In this document: positions 32,245 through 36,433 of the stretch, piece after piece | How the letters are laid out: each line of letters opens with the position of its first letter | How positions within the stretch are numbered: the stretch's first letter is position 1 | Assembly: GCA_002713685.1 (NCBI GenBank) | Contig: PATX01000019.1 | Span: 1 to 36,433, forward strand | Length of the DNA: 36,433 nucleotides | From: Opitutia bacterium | GTDB taxonomy: Bacteria > Verrucomicrobiota > Verrucomicrobiia > Opitutales > Seribacteraceae | Direction of reading: 5' to 3' | Translations under genes and position numbers: made by a program | Notes under the pieces: model-generated | What the model was told of the DNA's origin: nothing | The model's database searches: none | Seen by the model: the letters and a program-made list of their open reading frames with translations, nothing else

Positions 32245-33210
32245 ATGCACAAATTTTTACCACCCATATTACTACCTGCCTTAGTCGCCTTGTTTCTAGC
32301 CACCAGTTGTGAAATTAAGCCGGCTAAAAATTCCGGCGATTTAAACGCCACTAAAAAAATCTCCATCGTTACCACGACCACGCAAGTAACAGATATCGTG
32401 AGCAGGTTACTTGGTAATGCGTGCAGAATAACCTCCTTGATGGGCCCTGGAGCTGACCCGCATTCCTACAAACCCACTGCCCATGATATGACTGCCATCT
32501 CAACGGCGGATATGGTTATTTATCATGGGCTTAAATTCGAAGGTAAATTGGCCTCAATATTAAGTAACAGTCAGAGTAAAGTTAGATCCTATGCAATAAG
32601 TTCAAAAGTCCCACAGAATCTTCTTCTAGATTCAGATGAAGAGGAAGACAAATACCCGGATCCCCATATCTGGTTTTCACCAGAGCTTTGGGTAATTTGT
32701 ATCGAGGGTGTTTCGGAATTCTTAATCGAAGAACTTCCTGAAATAAAAGAGGAGATCATTGCAAATAAAAGCTCCATTATTGAAGACATGAAAGAAGTTT
32801 CAGAATGGGCGATATCTCAGCTTCAATCGATACCTGAAGAAAAGAGAATTTTAATCACCAGTCACGACGCGTTTAGATACCTAGGGCAATGCTTTGATGT
32901 CGAAGTCATCGCCCTTCAAGGTATCTCCACTCTTCAGGAAGCCGGACTCAGTGACAGGACAAATTTAGTAGATTATATAAACAAGAAAAAGGTCAATTGT
33001 TTGTTTATAGAAAGCAGCGTGAACCCAAAAGCCTTGCAGGAAATAGCAAAAGAAACCGGGACCGATATTGGGGCACCACTATATTCCGATGCCTACGGAA
33101 GTGCGGATAACCAAAGCACCGGCCCAAATAAAAAGTCTTACCCCCATAATACTTGGGAAGGAGTACTGGTTTACAATATCTTGACTATTATGGATGGTCT
33201 CAGGCCATAG
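32245..33210 (+). CDS. ytgA: Metal ABC transporter substrate-binding lipoprotein (YtgA/MntA/ZnuA type)
   Basis: A cluster A-I binding protein for Mn, Zn or Fe. From ATG 32245 the signal is MHKFLPPILLPALVALFLATSC with a likely lipidated Cys22; the TTG at 32233 would add four residues. Metal ligands are His in GADPHSYKP, His in YPDPHIWFS, Glu in CLFIESSVNP and Asp in LYSDAYGS. A SHDAFRYLG motif follows the long linker helix. The linker also carries an acidic stretch (DSDEEEDK). It is the first gene of the plus-strand importer and lies next to the divergent repressor. Family is firm, metal is not. Confidence 0.93.
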   Translation: MHKFLPPILLPALVALFLATSCEIKPAKNSGDLNATKKISIVTTTTQVTDIVSRLLGNACRITSLMGPGADPHSYKPTAHDMTAISTADMVIYHGLKFEGKLASILSNSQSKVRSYAISSKVPQNLLLDSDEEEDKYPDPHIWFSPELWVICIEGVSEFLIEELPEIKEEIIANKSSIIEDMKEVSEWAISQLQSIPEEKRILITSHDAFRYLGQCFDVEVIALQGISTLQEAGLSDRTNLVDYINKKKVNCLFIESSVNPKALQEIAKETGTDIGAPLYSDAYGSADNQSTGPNKKSYPHNTWEGVLVYNILTIMDGLRP

Positions 33211-33220
33211 TTCATATGTG

Positions 33221-33991
33221 ATGAAGCATCATGATTTGCCTATTGAGGTTCACGACCTCACCGTTTCCTATCAAAAGAAACCCGTACTATATGGCGTAGA
33301 TCTTGAAATAGAAGAGGGATCTTTTGTTGGTATTCTTGGACCTAATGGTGCGGGCAAATCCACATTGATTAAGACAATCATGAACATGATCAAACCGAAT
33401 GGAGGCTATGTTAAAATCTTTGGAGATAGACCCAGGGCAGGAATCAAAAGAATTGGCTATATTCCGCAAAAGGAATCAGTCGACTGGGATTTCCCTGTAA
33501 CCGTATTCGATGTGGTACTGATGGGGCGCTACGGACACCATGGCTGGTTAAGCCGTATTGGAAAAGAGGATAGAAACAAAGCGAGTGAATGCCTTGAGCA
33601 AGTAAATATGCTCGCTTATGCAGACAGGCCAATTGGAAACCTCTCTGGTGGCCAGCAGCAAAGAGTTTTTTTGGCAAGAGCTCTTGCTCAGGAGAGTGCT
33701 GTTTACTTGATGGATGAACCGTTTGCCGGGGTCGATGCCGTAACAGAAAAAACCATAATCTCCATCCTTCAAGAAATGAAAAAGGCAGGCAAGACCCTGA
33801 TGGTTGTTCATCATGATTTGGCATCTGCCAAAGAGTATTTTGATCAACTCTTGTTACTTAATATGAGAAAAGTTGCATTCGGTTCAGTCTCGGAAGTCTA
33901 TACTCATGAATTACTCCAAAAAACCTACGGTGGTAAATTGGCCGTACTCTCAGAAATGGCAACAGAGGTAGCCAAGAATCCTGAGCCTTGA
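33221..33991 (+). CDS. ytgB: Metal ABC transporter ATP-binding protein (YtgB/MntB type)
   Basis: The 256-residue ATPase has Walker A LGPNGAGKSTLIKT, Q-loop IPQKESVDWDFPVTVFDVVLMG (the conserved SVDWDFPV of metal-importer ATPases), signature LSGGQQQRVFLARALAQ, Walker B VYLMDEPFAGVDAVTE and H-loop VVHHDL. ATG 33221 gives MKHHDLPIEVHDLTVSYQ, the normal family start. An in-frame ATG at 33194 would overlap the binding-protein gene by 17 bases. It supplies ATP hydrolysis to the two permeases that follow. Confidence 0.95.
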   Translation: MKHHDLPIEVHDLTVSYQKKPVLYGVDLEIEEGSFVGILGPNGAGKSTLIKTIMNMIKPNGGYVKIFGDRPRAGIKRIGYIPQKESVDWDFPVTVFDVVLMGRYGHHGWLSRIGKEDRNKASECLEQVNMLAYADRPIGNLSGGQQQRVFLARALAQESAVYLMDEPFAGVDAVTEKTIISILQEMKKAGKTLMVVHHDLASAKEYFDQLLLLNMRKVAFGSVSEVYTHELLQKTYGGKLAVLSEMATEVAKNPEP

Positions 33992-34040
33992 TAGCTGAGA
34001 GTGATAATGAATCATATCCGATCATAGAAGAATTCGGAAG

Positions 34041-35492
34041 GTGAAAAACTGGGTAATCATTTTTGGGGGTTTGCTAATCTCATCGTCTTTTCTCGAAGCG
34101 AAGCAGATTGGATCCGGGGAAGATTTAAACTGGTTAACTCAGGCAGAAAGATTCATCGAAATGAAGGACCCATCCATTCGGAAGGTAGCCCTCGGGGCTT
34201 TATTAATGGGGCTTTCCTGCGGATTGATTGGAAGCTATGTGGTGACCAGAAGGCTGTCGCTTTTTGGAGATACTCTTTCTCACGCCGTTCTTCCAGGTAT
34301 TGCAGTTGGGTTTATATGGGCCGGAGAAAAGGAGAACTTTTCATTACTGATTGGGGCAGGCATCGCAGGTTTTGCTGGAGTATGCTGCCTTAGTTTACTG
34401 AAAAAATTTACCAAAATTCATGAGGATAGTTCTTTGGGAATTGTCCTATCTGCTTTCTATGCATTGGGTATCTGTCTACTTACAAGAATTCAAAAGGTTG
34501 GTTATACTGATCAGTCTGGGCTGGATTCATTTATGTTTGGCCAAGTAACCTCTCTTTCTTCTGGCGATATCATCAGTTTACTCATCACCCTTTTGTTAAT
34601 CGGGCTATTCATCACGATAAATTTCAGGCAACTTTTAGTGACAGGGTTTGACCCTCAATTCTCCAAATCTATTGGAATCCCCAATGATTTCTTACAATTT
34701 CTCCTTTGGATGCTTATTGCTTTCTGTGTAATTTCCTCACTCCAATTGGTTGGAGTCATTTTAGTTTCAGCAATGTTGGTAATACCTGCTGCAACAGCAT
34801 CTTTATTTGCCAAGAGATTGAAAAACTACCTGGTGCTTTCCTCTCTTTTGGGAGCTGGAGCTGGGATTAGCGGAACCTTTTTTTCCTTTCTCGGAAAAGG
34901 CCTCCCTGCAGGACCATTGATCGTTTTATTTTCAGCCTTTCTTTTTTTGGTGATTCTTTTCCTAAGACCCGAAAAAGGGATTATTGTTTGTTGGCTTAAA
35001 GCAAGATCTGAGCGGTCACGAATTATTATCGAAAACACTCTCAAAGCGACTTTTAAAATCCTGGAACAAAAAGATTTTCAGGAAAATGAAATAACTTCAC
35101 TAGAAATCATGAAGAAGAGAGGACTAAGCCGTCGAGAGGTTGAAAGAGAAATTGATAAATTAGCGAGCTCCGGATTTTGCACCAAAAACCTTTCCGCCAA
35201 TGACGAGGCAAACCTTCCTCCACAGACAGTTATGATACTAACCCCCAAAGGTTGGGAATACGCATGCAAAATTGTGAGAAACCATCGTCTGTGGGAATTG
35301 TACCTGACTAACGAAGCCCAGTACGAGCCAGATCATGTCCATGAAGACGCTGAAAAGATCGAACATGTATTGGGAGAGAAAACCGTTCGCCAAATTGAAC
35401 GACTCTTAAAAAATCCAAAGTTAGATCCGCACGGAAAATTCATTCCTAGCATTACAGACATTCATCAAGGCAATCTACCTCGTCCATCTTGA
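34041..35492 (+). CDS. ytgC: Metal ABC permease fused to DtxR-like repressor domain (YtgCR type)
   Basis: The 483-residue protein has two parts. Residues 1-310 are an ABC-3 metal permease (SYVVTRRLSLFGDTLSHAVLPGIAVG, then GVILVSAMLVIPAATASLFA). Residues ~323-404 form a winged-helix-like domain and ~405-470 a DtxR dimerisation domain with His415, Glu419, His434, Glu438, Glu441 and His442 at the metal-ligand positions, then LDPHGKFIPS, closely like the free repressor's FDPHGDPIPS. No SH3 domain follows. The layout matches chlamydial YtgCR, where the repressor half is released by cleavage. The start is GTG 34041, with a signal-like first 20 residues and a poorly spaced GGAAG; no better start exists downstream of the in-frame stop at 34008. 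Confidence 0.93.
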   Translation: MKNWVIIFGGLLISSSFLEAKQIGSGEDLNWLTQAERFIEMKDPSIRKVALGALLMGLSCGLIGSYVVTRRLSLFGDTLSHAVLPGIAVGFIWAGEKENFSLLIGAGIAGFAGVCCLSLLKKFTKIHEDSSLGIVLSAFYALGICLLTRIQKVGYTDQSGLDSFMFGQVTSLSSGDIISLLITLLLIGLFITINFRQLLVTGFDPQFSKSIGIPNDFLQFLLWMLIAFCVISSLQLVGVILVSAMLVIPAATASLFAKRLKNYLVLSSLLGAGAGISGTFFSFLGKGLPAGPLIVLFSAFLFLVILFLRPEKGIIVCWLKARSERSRIIIENTLKATFKILEQKDFQENEITSLEIMKKRGLSRREVEREIDKLASSGFCTKNLSANDEANLPPQTVMILTPKGWEYACKIVRNHRLWELYLTNEAQYEPDHVHEDAEKIEHVLGEKTVRQIERLLKNPKLDPHGKFIPSITDIHQGNLPRPS

Positions 35493-35513
35493 CCGTCCTT
35501 CTCCTTTGAATTC

Positions 35514-36433
35514 ATGAACCTTATCCCAAAGTTTGACCCCACTAAGGTTTTCCTGGAGCCCTGGGCATCACCCGAATTAATTGCATGGAATGGGCAGGTA
35601 ATTTTCATGGGTTTATTGGTCTGCTGGGCAAGTGGTTTGATTGGCTCTTTTATCGTTGTTCGAAAAATGGCACTGATGGGTGATGCCATAAGCCACGGTA
35701 TTCTACCTGGTATTGTAATAGCTTTTCTTGCTTTTGGATCTCTTGATCTCGGTCCAATGCTTTTAGGTGCATGCCTGGCCGGTCTGGCGTGCAGTTTTTC
35801 CATCGAATGGCTACAGCAAAACTCGCCCATTAAAAAAGATGCATCTATGGCAATTGTGTTTACTTCTTTTTTTGCTCTGGGTGTTACTATGATTAACTTG
35901 CAGGCTGGTCATCTGGACTTGGATACAAGCTGCATATTGTATGGTGAAATTGGACTAACCCCTCTTGCTCCAAATTTGATGATTGGAGGCAATGACCTAG
36001 GGAACCGTTCCATATGGGTTATGGGTTTAATTTGTTTGGCTATCATCTTCCTGGTTTCTCTTTTCTACAAACAACTTTTACTGACCAGTTTTGATGCCAT
36101 CCTTGCTCATTCAGTTGGCTGGCCAGTTAAGATTATCCATCTTTTTCTGATGCTATTTCTTGCACTCTCTACGGTCGCGAGTTTGGAATCCGTCGGAGTT
36201 ATATTGGTTGTGGCTATGCTCGTTTTTCCAAGTGTCACCGCCTCTTTCTTTTTTAATCGGTTATCTGCTATTTTATGTTGCACTTTTCCACTTGGAATAA
36301 TTTACACTTTCGGCGGATTTCACCTGGCCTATTGGTTGGATTGCTCAATAGCTGCTGCGATGGCTATCATGGCAACTGTATGTTTTATTTTTGCCCTAGC
36401 TTACGGCCCGAAATCATACATTTGGAAAATAGC
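35514..36433 (+). CDS. ytgD: Metal ABC transporter permease (YtgD/MntD type), 3'-truncated
   Basis: Open reading frame from ATG 35514 to the window edge, about 306 residues and still open. It is an ABC-3 family permease: GLIGSFIVVRKMALMGDAISHGILPGIVIAFL is the conserved segment (core MALMGDAISHGILPG), later DTSCILYGEIGLTPL and SVGVILVVAMLVFPSVTASFFF. It starts 21 bases after ytgCR and should form the heterodimeric channel with its permease half. Whether it also carries a fused regulatory tail cannot be seen because the window ends. Confidence 0.94.
   Translation, partial: MNLIPKFDPTKVFLEPWASPELIAWNGQVIFMGLLVCWASGLIGSFIVVRKMALMGDAISHGILPGIVIAFLAFGSLDLGPMLLGACLAGLACSFSIEWLQQNSPIKKDASMAIVFTSFFALGVTMINLQAGHLDLDTSCILYGEIGLTPLAPNLMIGGNDLGNRSIWVMGLICLAIIFLVSLFYKQLLLTSFDAILAHSVGWPVKIIHLFLMLFLALSTVASLESVGVILVVAMLVFPSVTASFFFNRLSAILCCTFPLGIIYTFGGFHLAYWLDCSIAAAMAIMATVCFIFALAYGPKSYIWKI

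Noticed and set aside
33444-33824. 126-codon minus-strand frame inside the metal ATPase gene
   Set aside because: Antisense to Walker B and signature motifs of ytgB; no support.
1-36433. tRNA, rRNA, CRISPR arrays, insertion sequences, defence genes
   Set aside because: None seen on reading either strand; gaps are too short for RNA operons and no transposase, integrase or direct-repeat array was found.

Overview
The window looks like chromosomal DNA from a PVC-superphylum bacterium, most likely a marine or aquatic verrucomicrobium. This is inferred from the gene families, not from a marker phylogeny. The pointers are a DUF1501 protein, a DUF1080 lipoprotein, paired Gfo/Idh/MocA dehydrogenases next to a TIM-barrel sugar isomerase, TPR lipoproteins beside ExbB/ExbD, EF-hand loops inside non-calcium proteins, and a metal-permease/DtxR fusion of the kind known from chlamydial YtgCR. 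Coding density is very high: no stretch over 300 bases lacks a gene, and most gaps are under 100 bases. I saw no rRNA, tRNA, CRISPR array, insertion sequence or phage gene.

Layout. 1-888 (+): 3' part of a DUF1501 gene. 958-2013 (+): rlmN. A perfect 24-bp palindrome (2021-2044) separates it from a convergent minus-strand run (10650 to 2033) of three TPR envelope proteins, ExbB, two ExbDs, a VOC/glyoxalase protein, gluconokinase and a DUF1080 lipoprotein. 17428-10724 (-): a Yej-type peptide importer (YejB, YejE and YejA homologues plus two separate ATPases). Its YejB carries a periplasmic insertion with two textbook EF-hand loops. Facing away from it, 17523-22991 (+) is a second, Opp-type importer (OppA, OppB, OppC and a fused OppDF). 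Its OppA carries two tandem copies of a GxGY-type repeat. 26292-22999 (-): the ATP-grasp / alpha-E / transglutaminase trio. 28024-26377 (-): a lysine-rich histone-H1-like small protein, an unknown exported protein and an OGG1-like DNA glycosylase. 31398-28083 (-): a sugar isomerase and two Gfo/Idh/MocA dehydrogenases. 32155-31487 (-): a stand-alone DtxR/MntR repressor. 32245 to the right edge (+): a Mn/Fe/Zn importer in the order of chlamydial ytgABCD: binding protein, ATPase, permease fused to a DtxR-like repressor, and a second permease cut by the window end.

How it fits together. Two peptide importers lie back to back and probably feed oligopeptides to the cell. The TPR/ExbBD block is probably a proton-motive-force-driven envelope machine without a recognisable TonB or TolA here. 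The right end is a metal homeostasis module. The free repressor and the importer are divergent, with a good sigma-70-like promoter and a 14-bp near-palindromic operator candidate between them, and the importer carries a second repressor-like domain on its own permease. The most unusual points are the EF-hand pair in YejB, the GxGY repeats in OppA, the permease-repressor fusion alongside a free paralogue, and the TPR lipoprotein that also carries an EF-hand-like pair.
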